DNA of 44,061 bases from Azoarcus sp031546845 (GTDB taxonomy: Bacteria > Pseudomonadota > Gammaproteobacteria > Burkholderiales > Rhodocyclaceae), in assembly GCA_031546845.1 (NCBI GenBank), contig JAVBJT010000049.1, positions 1 through 44,061 on the forward strand. Reading direction: 5' to 3'. Made by a program: the position numbers and the translations under genes. Positions within the stretch are counted from its first letter, which is position 1; every line of letters begins with the position of its first letter. Below, in pieces: positions 7,050-14,986 of the stretch. The notes below the pieces were generated by a model. It was given only the letters and a program-made list of their open reading frames with translations. It was not told where the DNA came from and did no database searches.

Positions 7050-8177
7050 ATGATTGGCCACATGATGTTTACCCCGCCTGTTCCGACGTTGTGCCGCGAT
7101 GGTGACAGCGTCATGATCCTCGATCAGACCGCTCTACCCCACCGCACCACGCGGCTGCGGCTGCACACCACGGCTGACGTCGCTCATGCCATCCGCGCCA
7201 TGCAGGTACGCGGCGCGCCGCTGATCGGCGCCACCGCTGCCTTTGGCGTTGCCTTGGCGCTGCACGAGCAACACATTGCCGGCGCGTCCGCGTACGCTGC
7301 CAATAAGGCACTCGACGACGCCCTCGAACGACTCGCCGCCACTCGCCCGACCGCGGTCAACCTGCACTGGGCGCTGGCGCGCATGGCCGCGCGCCTGCGC
7401 CCGCTACCCACGGCACAACGGCTTGCCGCAGCGTGGGCGGAAGCCGAAGCCATTCGCGCGGACGATATCGCCACCTGCGCGGCCATCGGCCATCACGGCC
7501 TGAACTTACTGCGCTCACATGCCAAGCACCAGACAGCCGGCCGCCCCGTGCGCGTCATGACGCATTGCAACGCTGGCTGGCTCGCCACGCTCGGAGCCGG
7601 CACCGCGCTCGCGCCGGTTTACGCCGCGCACGCCGCCGACCTGACGGTGCATGTGATCGTCAGCGAAACCCGCCCGCGCAACCAGGGCCTGCTCACCGCG
7701 TGGGAGCTACGCCAGGCTGGCGTGCCTTACACCTTGATCGCCGACAACGCCGCCGGCCTGCTGCTCGCCCGTGGCGAGGTCGACGTGGTGATAACCGGCG
7801 CGGACCGCGTTGCCGCCAACGGCGACACCGCGAACAAGATCGGGACGTACTTGAAGGCGCTCGCCGCGCGCACCGCTGGCGTGCCGTTCTACATCGCCGC
7901 GCCGCGCTCAACGCTCGATTTCGCCTGCGCCAATGGCAGCGCGATCCCCATCGAAGAGCGCGACGGTGATGAAGTCCGCCGCCTCCACGGCCTCAACGCT
8001 AGCGGCGGCCTGGAGACACTGAACCTGGTGCCGGACGATACACACGTGAACAACCCGGCGTTCGACGTGACTCCCGCCACACTCATCGACGGCTTCATCA
8101 CCGAAGATGGCGTACTTTCACCCTCGCGGCTGCGCGAGACAGCCTCCCCCCATGAACACGGAACCCACACTGCATAG
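7050..8177 (+). CDS. mtnA: S-methyl-5-thioribose-1-phosphate isomerase MtnA
   Basis: Converts methylthioribose-1-phosphate to methylthioribulose-1-phosphate in salvage of methylthioadenosine; homologues also accept 5-deoxyribose-1-phosphate. The product is 375 residues, normal for the family. Signature stretches are RGAPLIGATAAFG, THCNAGWLAT with catalytic Cys173, SETRPRNQG, ITGADRVAANGD with catalytic Asp252, NKIGTY, and NPAFDVTPATLIDGFITE near the C-terminus. It overlaps the next gene, a FucA-like aldolase, by 26 bases, which points to a shared pathway. No mtnB, mtnC or mtnD is visible nearby, so the methionine-forming branch is not indicated here. The start has only a weak Shine-Dalgarno (GGA). 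Confidence 0.93.
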   Translation: MIGHMMFTPPVPTLCRDGDSVMILDQTALPHRTTRLRLHTTADVAHAIRAMQVRGAPLIGATAAFGVALALHEQHIAGASAYAANKALDDALERLAATRPTAVNLHWALARMAARLRPLPTAQRLAAAWAEAEAIRADDIATCAAIGHHGLNLLRSHAKHQTAGRPVRVMTHCNAGWLATLGAGTALAPVYAAHAADLTVHVIVSETRPRNQGLLTAWELRQAGVPYTLIADNAAGLLLARGEVDVVITGADRVAANGDTANKIGTYLKALAARTAGVPFYIAAPRSTLDFACANGSAIPIEERDGDEVRRLHGLNASGGLETLNLVPDDTHVNNPAFDVTPATLIDGFITEDGVLSPSRLRETASPHEHGTHTA

Positions 8178-8808
8178 CATGCTGCTCGATACCGCACGCG
8201 CGCTCAGCGCGGCGGGGCTCAACACCGGCAGCGCGGGCAATGCCAGTATCCGGCTCGACGACGGCTTGCTGATCACGCCCAGCGGCCTCGCCCCCGAGGA
8301 TTGCCGCGCGGCGGACATGGTGGCGATGCGGGCGGACGGCAGCTTCGAGCACGCACTCGCCCCTTCTTCCGAATGGCGTTTGCACAGTGACATCTACCGC
8401 GCGGTGGCCGATGCCGGCGCGGTCATCCACACTCACGCCCCGTTCGCCACCGCGCTTGCCTGCCAGCGCCGCGATATTCCGCCCTTTCATTACATGATCG
8501 CGCGCTTCGGCGGCGACACCGTACGCTGCGCCCACTACGCCACTTTCGGCACACAAGCCTTATCCGACGCCGTGCTCGCCGCGCTGGACGAACGCCGCGC
8601 CTGCCTGCTCGCCAATCACGGCATGGTGGTCTACGGGCGCGACGCGGCGCATGCGCTGGCGCTCGCGATCGAGTTCGAAACACTGTGCGAGCAATACTGG
8701 CGCACTTGCCAACTCGGCGCCCCGGCCCTGCTATCGGCGGCGGAAATGGATGAGGTGATCGAACGCTTCCGCTGGTACGGCCGCCCTCGATCCGGGGAAA
8801 CCGGCTGA
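8152..8808 (+). CDS. FucA-like class II aldolase, candidate methylthioribulose/deoxyribulose-1-phosphate aldolase
   Basis: A zinc-dependent class II aldolase of 218 residues. Zinc ligands His93 and His95 (VIHTHA) and His156 (ANHGMV) and catalytic Glu74 (PSSEWR) fall one residue from the corresponding positions of E. coli fuculose-1-phosphate aldolase (92, 94, 155 and 73). Other FucA-like stretches are SAGNASIR, LLITPSG, IPPFHYMIA and YATFGT. MtnB dehydratase shares the fold, but these stretches are closer to FucA. Overlap with mtnA suggests it cleaves the MtnA product to DHAP plus (methylthio)acetaldehyde, as Ald2 does in the DHAP shunt; this is inference. The start at 8152 is preferred to one 15 codons upstream because it opens directly into the fold. 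Its stop overlaps the ATG of the next gene. Confidence 0.8.
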   Translation: MNTEPTLHSMLLDTARALSAAGLNTGSAGNASIRLDDGLLITPSGLAPEDCRAADMVAMRADGSFEHALAPSSEWRLHSDIYRAVADAGAVIHTHAPFATALACQRRDIPPFHYMIARFGGDTVRCAHYATFGTQALSDAVLAALDERRACLLANHGMVVYGRDAAHALALAIEFETLCEQYWRTCQLGAPALLSAAEMDEVIERFRWYGRPRSGETG

Positions 8809-11210
8809 TGCGCATCCTCTTCTCGGCGCTACGCTCGACGGCGCAGTGGTTCGCGTTACCGCTGGCGCTATTTCTGCTGCTGGCGGGTATCGCCGACTAT
8901 CTCACCCAGCATACCCAGGAACTGGAAGAGGCGCGCACCTGGGAGCATTTCCAACAAAGCGCCACGCGGCAGATCGATCGCCTGCGCCGCGAACTCGAAG
9001 TCGCCGTACCCACCGACCCGGCCACAGCCCACAAACTGGCGGCCAGCCTGCTGTCCACACGCAGCGACGCACGCAACGTCAGCCTGGAAATCATCGATCT
9101 GGCCGCCGGCCCCGAATCGCAAATCGTCTATCGCGATACCGACCCGCACCCGACGATGCCCATGACATACGCCGAGCTGATCGCATCCGGCCCGTACCGC
9201 TGGCTGGTCGAAGTCTCCCCGTTGCCCGGCCATTACCTGCTCACCCCGAGCGGCTCCGTGCGTATTCTGCAATGGGGAGGGCTCTCGTTCGCACTGCTCG
9301 CCGCTATGCTCGCCGCTGTGCTGCAAACACGCGCGCGCGCCGTGCGCCGCCAGGTACAGCAACAAACGGCCACCATCCGCGATAGCAACAATCGCCTGGA
9401 AAAAGCCAACGCGGCCTTACGGATCGAGATCGAAAGCCGGATTCGCGCCGAATTCGCGCAGCGCGACAGCAACGCGCTACAACGGGCGATCATCGACAGT
9501 TCGGAATACGCGATCATCTCCACCGACACGGAAGGCGTCATCCAACTCTTCAACCCGGCTGCCGAGCGTATCTTCGGCTGGACGGCGGCGGAGGTGGTCG
9601 GCCGCATCACCCCGGAACAGTTTTACCCGGCGGAAATCATCACCCACCTCAAAAGCCTCTACCAACTATCCGGATTTGCCTGCCTGGTTGCCGCCGCCAA
9701 CCAAGGCCAAACGGTCGAACCGCACGAAATCACACTACAGCGCCGCAACAGCAGCCGCTTCCCCGCTAACCTTTCGATCTGGCCGCTGCGCCTGGACGAA
9801 GGCGGCTACCTACAAGGCTACCTCGGCATCATCACCGACATTTCCCACCACAAAGCAACGGAACAGCGCATCCGCTTCCTCGCTCACTACGACGCGCTCA
9901 CCGAATTGCCCAACCGTAACCTGCTCAATCTGCGCCTCGGCGAAGCCCTCAACCTGTGCCAGCGGCACAACGAACGGCTCGCCGTGCTGTTTCTCGATCT
10001 CGACCACTTCAAATACGTCAACGACTCCCTCGGCCACCAAGCCGGCGACATGCTGCTGCAAGCCGTGGCGCAGCGTTTCACCGCTTGCATGCGCGGCGGC
10101 GACACCGTTGCCCGCATGGGGGGCGACGAATTCGTCATCCTGCTGCCATCGATCTCCCGCAACGAGCAGGCCGCCGAGATCGCCGAACGCGTGTTGCACG
10201 TACTACATCCGCCGTTCGACATCCGCGGCCAGCACCTCAGTATCACGCCCAGCATCGGCATCGCGTTCTATCCGGACGATGGCGACGACGAGGAAACCCT
10301 GATCAAGCACGCCGACGCGGCGATGTACCAAACCAAGGAAGAAGGCCGTAACGGCTACCGCTTCTACACCCAGAAACTGTCCAGCCACGCCTCCGAACGG
10401 CTATCCATCGAAAATCAGCTTCGGCAAGCGTTGGAAAAAAAAGAATTCGTTCTTTATTTCCAACCCCAGGTCGACGTCGCCAACGGCACCATCGTCGGCA
10501 TGGAAGCCCTGCTGCGCTGGGCCAGCGTGGAACACGGCCTGATGCCGCCAAGCCGCTTCATCCCCATCGCGGAAGACAGCGGCCTCATCATCCCGATCGG
10601 CGAATGGGTACTGCGCACAGCCTGCGCGCAAGGCCACGCCTGGCAGCAAGCCGGACTGCCCCCCATACCGATTTCGGTCAACCTCTCCGCGCGTCAGTTC
10701 GACCAAAGCGACCTGCCCGAACGCATCGCCCACGTGCTTGCCGAAACCGGCCTTGCCCCCGGCCTGCTGGAACTCGAACTCACCGAAAGCCTGGTCATGC
10801 GCCAACCGGAGCGCAGCTCGGAAATACTCAACCGCTGCAAGGCGCTCGGCCTGCAAATCTCCATCGACGACTTCGGCACCGGCTATTCCAGCCTTGCCTA
10901 CCTGCGCCGCTTCCCGATCGATCGGCTGAAAATAGATCGTTCCTTCATCCGCGACATTGTCGAGGAACCGGATGACGCTGCCATTACCCAGGCCATCATC
11001 GCCATGGCTCACAGCCTGCGCCTGACGGTCGTCGCCGAAGGCGTGGAAACCGAAGCTCAGCGACGCCTGCTGCACCAATGGGAATGCGGCATCTACCAAG
11101 GCTTTCTACACAGCCGGCCGCTACCGGCCGAAGCCATCACCGATCTGCTCGCCAGTCTCGACGCCAAGCGCGGCCGTAACGCCCGGCCGGTATCCCTCGA
11201 TCCCGCCTGA
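8808..11210 (+). CDS. Membrane PAS-GGDEF-EAL cyclic-di-GMP protein
   Basis: An 800-residue bifunctional c-di-GMP protein. Membrane helix 1 spans about 13-31, a periplasmic sensor region about 32-155, and helix 2 about 155-175. A coiled-coil linker (about 178-225) leads to a PAS domain (about 225-345). The cyclase domain has an intact GGDEF at 438-442, with the inhibitory-site motif RGGD five residues before it. The phosphodiesterase domain has EAL at 566-568, a QFD-type NLSARQFDQSDL stretch and DDFGTGYSSLAYL, so both activities look possible. The ATG overlaps the aldolase TGA (TGATG), implying coupled translation with the mtnA-aldolase pair. The periplasmic ligand is unknown. Confidence 0.92.
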   Translation: MRILFSALRSTAQWFALPLALFLLLAGIADYLTQHTQELEEARTWEHFQQSATRQIDRLRRELEVAVPTDPATAHKLAASLLSTRSDARNVSLEIIDLAAGPESQIVYRDTDPHPTMPMTYAELIASGPYRWLVEVSPLPGHYLLTPSGSVRILQWGGLSFALLAAMLAAVLQTRARAVRRQVQQQTATIRDSNNRLEKANAALRIEIESRIRAEFAQRDSNALQRAIIDSSEYAIISTDTEGVIQLFNPAAERIFGWTAAEVVGRITPEQFYPAEIITHLKSLYQLSGFACLVAAANQGQTVEPHEITLQRRNSSRFPANLSIWPLRLDEGGYLQGYLGIITDISHHKATEQRIRFLAHYDALTELPNRNLLNLRLGEALNLCQRHNERLAVLFLDLDHFKYVNDSLGHQAGDMLLQAVAQRFTACMRGGDTVARMGGDEFVILLPSISRNEQAAEIAERVLHVLHPPFDIRGQHLSITPSIGIAFYPDDGDDEETLIKHADAAMYQTKEEGRNGYRFYTQKLSSHASERLSIENQLRQALEKKEFVLYFQPQVDVANGTIVGMEALLRWASVEHGLMPPSRFIPIAEDSGLIIPIGEWVLRTACAQGHAWQQAGLPPIPISVNLSARQFDQSDLPERIAHVLAETGLAPGLLELELTESLVMRQPERSSEILNRCKALGLQISIDDFGTGYSSLAYLRRFPIDRLKIDRSFIRDIVEEPDDAAITQAIIAMAHSLRLTVVAEGVETEAQRRLLHQWECGIYQGFLHSRPLPAEAITDLLASLDAKRGRNARPVSLDPA

Positions 11211-11263
11211 AGCACATCCGGAAATACAAAGCGCGCAAGCACAAAACGCGACCGGCGGCTTAT

Positions 11264-12148
11264 CTATCCGCCAGCGGCACCGCCAACCGCCGCCTCCAGC
11301 ACCCGCAGCAGACTTGCCGTATCGTCCCGCCCCCAGCCATGCGCCATCAGCGCATTCAATTGCTGCCACACCTGCGCCGCCACCGGCAGCGGCATACCGA
11401 GGCGGGCAGCCTCATCCATCAGAATGGCGAAATCCTTATGGTGCAGGCGCGCTTCCACCCCAGCGGAGAAATCGCGCCGCGTCATACGCCCGCCCATCAC
11501 CTCCAGCACCCGCGACGACGCCGAGCCGGCGGCCAACGCGCCGCGCACCGTTTCCGGGTCCACACCGCTGGCCCGGGCCAGCAGCATGGCTTCGGCGCAG
11601 GCCTCGATCGCGGCGACCATCATCATCTGGTTGCATGCCTTCGCCACCTGCCCCGCGCCAGCCGGGCCGATGTGCACGATACGTTGCCCCAGCACGGCAA
11701 ACAGCGGACGAACACGCTCGAAAGCCACCGCCTCGCCGCCGGCCATGATCGCCAGCGTCGCCTCGCGCGCACCCTGCCCACCGCCGGAAACCGGCGCATC
11801 GAGCCAGGCCACGCCGCGCTCTGCATAACGGCTGGCCAGCGTGCGCGCGGTAGCGGGCGCGATAGTGCTCATATCCACATGCACCGCACCGGGCGCAAAC
11901 CCCTGCGCCAACCCATCGATACCGAACGCAAGCGCCGCCACATCATCGCCGGTCGTGACGATGGTGACGACCACCTCGCTCGCCGCGGCCAACGCAGCCG
12001 GCGTGTCGTACCATACGGCGCCGGCTTCGACGAGTTCCGCCGCCGCTTCGGGCCGCCGCGCCCATAGCGCGAGTTCATGCCCGGCAGCAAGCAAATGCGC
12101 AGCCATCGGCCGTCCCATGACGCCGAGGCCGATAAAACCGACTTTCAT
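11264..12148 (-). CDS. Beta-hydroxyacid dehydrogenase, GarR/GlxR-like (second copy)
   Basis: NAD(P)-dependent 3-hydroxyacid dehydrogenase of 294 residues. The N-terminal Rossmann motif is GFIGLGVMGRPM. The substrate loop is DAPVSGG, and the catalytic Lys lies in GAGQVAKACNQ. A C-terminal helical domain follows. Family members reduce tartronate semialdehyde or oxidise hydroxyisobutyrate-type substrates; specificity cannot be read here. The start at 12148 follows GGAGAC and overlaps the stop of its upstream paralogue by 4 bases (ATGA). It is less like E. coli GarR than its neighbour in the C-terminal half (TRRDFSAGVEARLHHKD rather than DRNFKPGF). Confidence 0.85.
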   Translation of the reverse strand: MKVGFIGLGVMGRPMAAHLLAAGHELALWARRPEAAAELVEAGAVWYDTPAALAAASEVVVTIVTTGDDVAALAFGIDGLAQGFAPGAVHVDMSTIAPATARTLASRYAERGVAWLDAPVSGGGQGAREATLAIMAGGEAVAFERVRPLFAVLGQRIVHIGPAGAGQVAKACNQMMMVAAIEACAEAMLLARASGVDPETVRGALAAGSASSRVLEVMGGRMTRRDFSAGVEARLHHKDFAILMDEAARLGMPLPVAAQVWQQLNALMAHGWGRDDTASLLRVLEAAVGGAAGG

Positions 12149-13050
12149 TTGTCTCCTTCCTCGCCTCCCGCGCGCTCGCACCCGCCGCTCATCCGCTCCA
12201 GCAACTTGAGTATCGCAATGGAGTCTTCCTCACCCAATCCGCTACCCACCGCGGCATTGAACATCTGCGCCGTCGCCGCCACGGACGGCAGCGCAAGCCC
12301 CAGGCGATGCGCCTCTTCCAAAACGATACGCATATCCTTCTGGTGCATCCACGCCTTGAAGCCGGGCTTGAAGTTACGGTCGAGCATGCGCTGGCCGTGA
12401 TTCTCGAGAATGCGCGAATAAGCGAAACCGCCCAGTAGCGCCTCGCGCACCCTGGCCGCGTCCACCCCGCTCCGGGTGGCGAAGTTGAGCGCCTCGGCCA
12501 CCGCCGCCACGCCCACGCCGGTCAGAATCTGATTGCAAGCCTTGGCGACCTGGCCCGCGCCATCGCTACCAATATGCGTCACCGCCTTGCCCATCGCATC
12601 GAACAAAGGCCGCGCCTTGTCGAAAGCCTCGCGCACGCCGCCAACCATGATCGTCAGCGTGCCAGCAATAGCACCGACCTCCCCACCCGATACCGGCGCA
12701 TCCAGCATGGTGACGCCACGCTTGGCCAAGCGCCCGGCAATGGCCTGTGCCGCCGCCGGAGCGATGGTGCTCATATCCACATGGATCAGGCCCGGCCCAG
12801 CGCCCTCGGCCACGCCTGCCGTCCCCAGCGTCACCTGCTCGACGTCCGGCGCGTCGGCCACCATGCTGATCGTCACCTCCGCCCGCGACGCCGCCTCGGC
12901 GGCACTCGCGCAATCGCCCGCGCCGGCTTCGAGCAAAGGCAGCATGGATTCGCGCCGACGGCTCCATACATGAACCGTATGGCCGGCCTTCAACAGATTC
13001 AGCGCCATGGGGCGGCCCATCAGGCCAAGTCCAATGAATCCGATTTGCAT
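12145..13050 (-). CDS. 2-hydroxy-3-oxopropionate (tartronate semialdehyde) reductase-like protein, first copy
   Basis: A 301-residue beta-hydroxyacid dehydrogenase. The Rossmann motif GFIGLGLMGRPM opens the protein, DAPVSGGE is the substrate loop, the catalytic Lys sits in GQVAKACNQ, and LDRNFKPGFK with HQKD matches the E. coli GarR/GlxR style well. Its likely role is reduction of tartronate semialdehyde to glycerate in glyoxylate or glycolate use, though no gcl or hyi is present in this window. AGGAG lies 9 bases before the ATG. It is first in a two-gene operon with its paralogue, and a strong intrinsic terminator separates it from the upstream pirin gene, so it needs its own promoter within about 50-60 bases. 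Confidence 0.85.
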   Translation of the reverse strand: MQIGFIGLGLMGRPMALNLLKAGHTVHVWSRRRESMLPLLEAGAGDCASAAEAASRAEVTISMVADAPDVEQVTLGTAGVAEGAGPGLIHVDMSTIAPAAAQAIAGRLAKRGVTMLDAPVSGGEVGAIAGTLTIMVGGVREAFDKARPLFDAMGKAVTHIGSDGAGQVAKACNQILTGVGVAAVAEALNFATRSGVDAARVREALLGGFAYSRILENHGQRMLDRNFKPGFKAWMHQKDMRIVLEEAHRLGLALPSVAATAQMFNAAVGSGLGEEDSIAILKLLERMSGGCERAGGEEGDK

Positions 13051-13100
13051 AGGATCGACTCCTGAAATATGTGCGTGGCGGAAAACACCGCAAAAACGGT

Positions 13101-13145
13101 GCAAAAACAAAAACGGTCGTGGCCCTTGCACGGACCACGACCGTT
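13101..13145 (-). terminator. Intrinsic terminator after the azoR-pirin operon
   Basis: AACGGTCGTGG (13112-13122) and CCACGACCGTT (13135-13145) form a perfect 11-bp stem with a 12-base loop. On the minus strand this is followed directly by TTTTTGTTTTTG. It is a textbook Rho-independent terminator that insulates the dehydrogenase pair from the pirin transcript, although it lies some 170 bases beyond the pirin stop. The stretch 13146-13318 holds no gene that I can support. Confidence 0.85.
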
Positions 13146-13318
13146 CGGACTACACCGATCATCAGGTAAATCGCCCTCGCCGCCAAGAGCCAAGGCGCCA
13201 TCGCCAAGGCATCGATCAAACGCCCGCCGCATGCCCCTCATAGGGATTTGCATTCAACCGGATAACAAAGCGGGGAGCCGAAGACAGTGCTGTAGCACGG
13301 CAAGGCGACCCAACGCAG

Positions 13319-14221
13319 TTATACGGTTGAAGGCGAAGCCGTATCAAAGCGTCCGTCGCGGAAATCCGCCAACGTCTCATAGATTTGCTGCTCGGTATTC
13401 ATCACGAAGGGGCCATACTGGGCAATCGGCTCGCTCAACGGCTGCCCGGCAATCAACAGCACACGCGCACCATCGCCGCCGGCCTCGATAACGACGCCAT
13501 CGCTGCCCGCCGTATTGGCGAGAATCGCCATGCGCTGCACCGGCACCTCCGTTCCTTCCACTGCGACGGTGCCGCGATATACATAGATGAACGCGTTGTG
13601 TATCGCCGGCAGCGTCTGGGCAAAACGCGCCCCGGCCGGCAGATGCACATCGAGGTATAACGGCGCGGTGGCCTCGCGCACCACCGCGCCAGCCACGCCG
13701 TGGCTCGCGCCGGCGATCACCGTTACCGCCACACCGCCCTCCGTAGTGAAGGAAGGCAGGTCCGTCGCGGCGAAATCCCGATACCAGGGCGCGCACATCT
13801 TGTCCCGCGCCGGCAGGTTGAGCCACAACTGGAAACCCTCCATGCGCCCGGCCTCCTGCTGCGGAATTTCAGAATGAATCACGCCACGCCCGGCCGTCAT
13901 CCACTGCACGCCGCCGTTTTCCAGCAAGCCCTCATGGCCGGCGCTGTCGCGGTGGCGCATGCGCCCGGCGATCATGTAGGTAATGGTTTCGAAACCGCGA
14001 TGCGGATGATCCGGAAAACCCGCGATGTACTCATCCGGATCGTCGCTGCCGAACGCGTCCAGCATCAAGAAAGGATCCAACCGCCGCTGCAATGGCTGCG
14101 TCAGCACACGGGTGAGCTTGACCCCGGCGCCGTCGGACGTGGCCTTGCCGGCCACCAGCCGCTCCACCGCACGGGACCGACCGACCACCTCCGGCTGTAT
14201 CGTGAATGTCGTGGCTGTCAT
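13319..14221 (-). CDS. Pirin family protein (cupin quercetinase-like)
   Basis: A two-cupin pirin of 300 residues. The metal-binding motif DHPHRGFETITYMIAG (two His) and GRGVIHSEIP (His and Glu) supply the four expected ligands. Bacterial pirins bind iron or other metals and some have quercetin 2,3-dioxygenase activity; others modulate partner enzymes. It follows azoR by 42 bases on the same strand, with a LysR regulator divergent to both, a grouping typical of quinone or electrophile response operons. Substrate is not deducible. Confidence 0.9.
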   Translation of the reverse strand: MTATTFTIQPEVVGRSRAVERLVAGKATSDGAGVKLTRVLTQPLQRRLDPFLMLDAFGSDDPDEYIAGFPDHPHRGFETITYMIAGRMRHRDSAGHEGLLENGGVQWMTAGRGVIHSEIPQQEAGRMEGFQLWLNLPARDKMCAPWYRDFAATDLPSFTTEGGVAVTVIAGASHGVAGAVVREATAPLYLDVHLPAGARFAQTLPAIHNAFIYVYRGTVAVEGTEVPVQRMAILANTAGSDGVVIEAGGDGARVLLIAGQPLSEPIAQYGPFVMNTEQQIYETLADFRDGRFDTASPSTV

Positions 14222-14263
14222 GGCGAACCTCCGTAATCAATAAGCGATGAAAAATTGAAAAAC

Positions 14264-14863
14264 TCAGGCCAGCGCCACCGCGATATCGGCCTCTGCCTCC
14301 GCCAGCCCCTGCTTTTGCGCCGCCTCGCCCATCGCCAAACCCTCGGCATAGGCAAAACGCACGTCGGTAATTCCCAGGAAACCGAGAACGGTCTGGATAT
14401 ACGGTGTCTGCGTATCGGACGCCGTTCCACGGTAACGGCCGCCGCGCGCGAACGCGACATAAGCCTTTTTCCCCTTGAGCAGCCCTTCCGGTCCCGTTTC
14501 GGTATAGCGGAAAGTGACACCGGCGCGGCAGATCGCATCGATCCAGCTCTTCAACTGCGTCGATATGCCAAAGTTGTACATCGGCACGCCCAACACAAGC
14601 ACATCGGCAGCCTGGATTTCGGCAATCAGCGCATCGTCCAACGCTACCCGCGCTGCCTGCTCGGCGGTTCGCCCGGCGGGCACGGCAAACAACGCACCGA
14701 GCGCCACCTCGTCCAGCGCCGGATGCGGATTGCGCGCCAGATCGCGTACCGTCAGCTTCGCTGCAGGATGAGCCTGCCGCAGACGGGCAACGATATCGTT
14801 GGCCAAGCGGGTGGAATTAGCGCCTTCGCTACGCGCACTGCCATTGATCTGAAGAATGTTCAT
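14264..14863 (-). CDS. azoR: FMN-dependent NADH:quinone/azo oxidoreductase AzoR
   Basis: A cytoplasmic flavodoxin-fold reductase of 199 residues (E. coli AzoR has 201) that reduces quinones to quinols by two electrons, and azo dyes. The FMN phosphate loop is NGSARSEGANSTRLA near residue 7; PMYNFGISTQLKSWID and RAGVTFRYTETGPEGLLKGKK match the E. coli protein closely. The ATG at 14863 follows GAGGAG; an upstream in-frame extension of 18 codons is rejected. It is first in an operon with pirin and is divergent from lysR, which probably controls it. Confidence 0.93.
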   Translation of the reverse strand: MNILQINGSARSEGANSTRLANDIVARLRQAHPAAKLTVRDLARNPHPALDEVALGALFAVPAGRTAEQAARVALDDALIAEIQAADVLVLGVPMYNFGISTQLKSWIDAICRAGVTFRYTETGPEGLLKGKKAYVAFARGGRYRGTASDTQTPYIQTVLGFLGITDVRFAYAEGLAMGEAAQKQGLAEAEADIAVALA

Positions 14864-14921
14864 GAACGGAACTCCTCGGGTTTCGGAAAGAAAGGTGCCG
14901 GAAACGGCCACGACCACACTC

Positions 14922-14986
14922 TATTACCGATAAAAAACCCCAGGAAGCCCCTATTACGGATAATATTGTTCCACAAATGGAACAAT
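14922..14986. promoter_or_regulatory. LysR-type operator region between azoR and lysR, with an inverted repeat over the lysR start
   Basis: Three symmetrical elements occur in a row. TATTACCGATAAAA (14922-14935) and TATTACGGATAATA (14952-14965) are near-copies 30 bases apart; the second is a perfect TATTA-N4-TAATA palindrome with the T-N11-A shape of LysR boxes. The third is ATTGTTCCA (14965-14973) plus TGGAACAAT (14978-14986), a perfect 9-bp inverted repeat with loop CAAA. The lysR ATG (14977-14979) spans the loop/arm junction. The first two likely bind the regulator; the third may be an autoregulatory operator or an mRNA hairpin that hides the start. Confidence 0.65.

Noticed and set aside
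8152..8808. Calling the aldolase MtnB (methylthioribulose-1-phosphate dehydratase)
   Set aside because: The zinc and Glu positions and flanking stretches line up with FucA almost residue for residue, and no mtnC or mtnD accompanies it.
13086..13101. A second small hairpin CACCG-N6-CGGTG after the pirin terminator
   Set aside because: The stem is only five base pairs, next to a much stronger terminator, so it may be chance.
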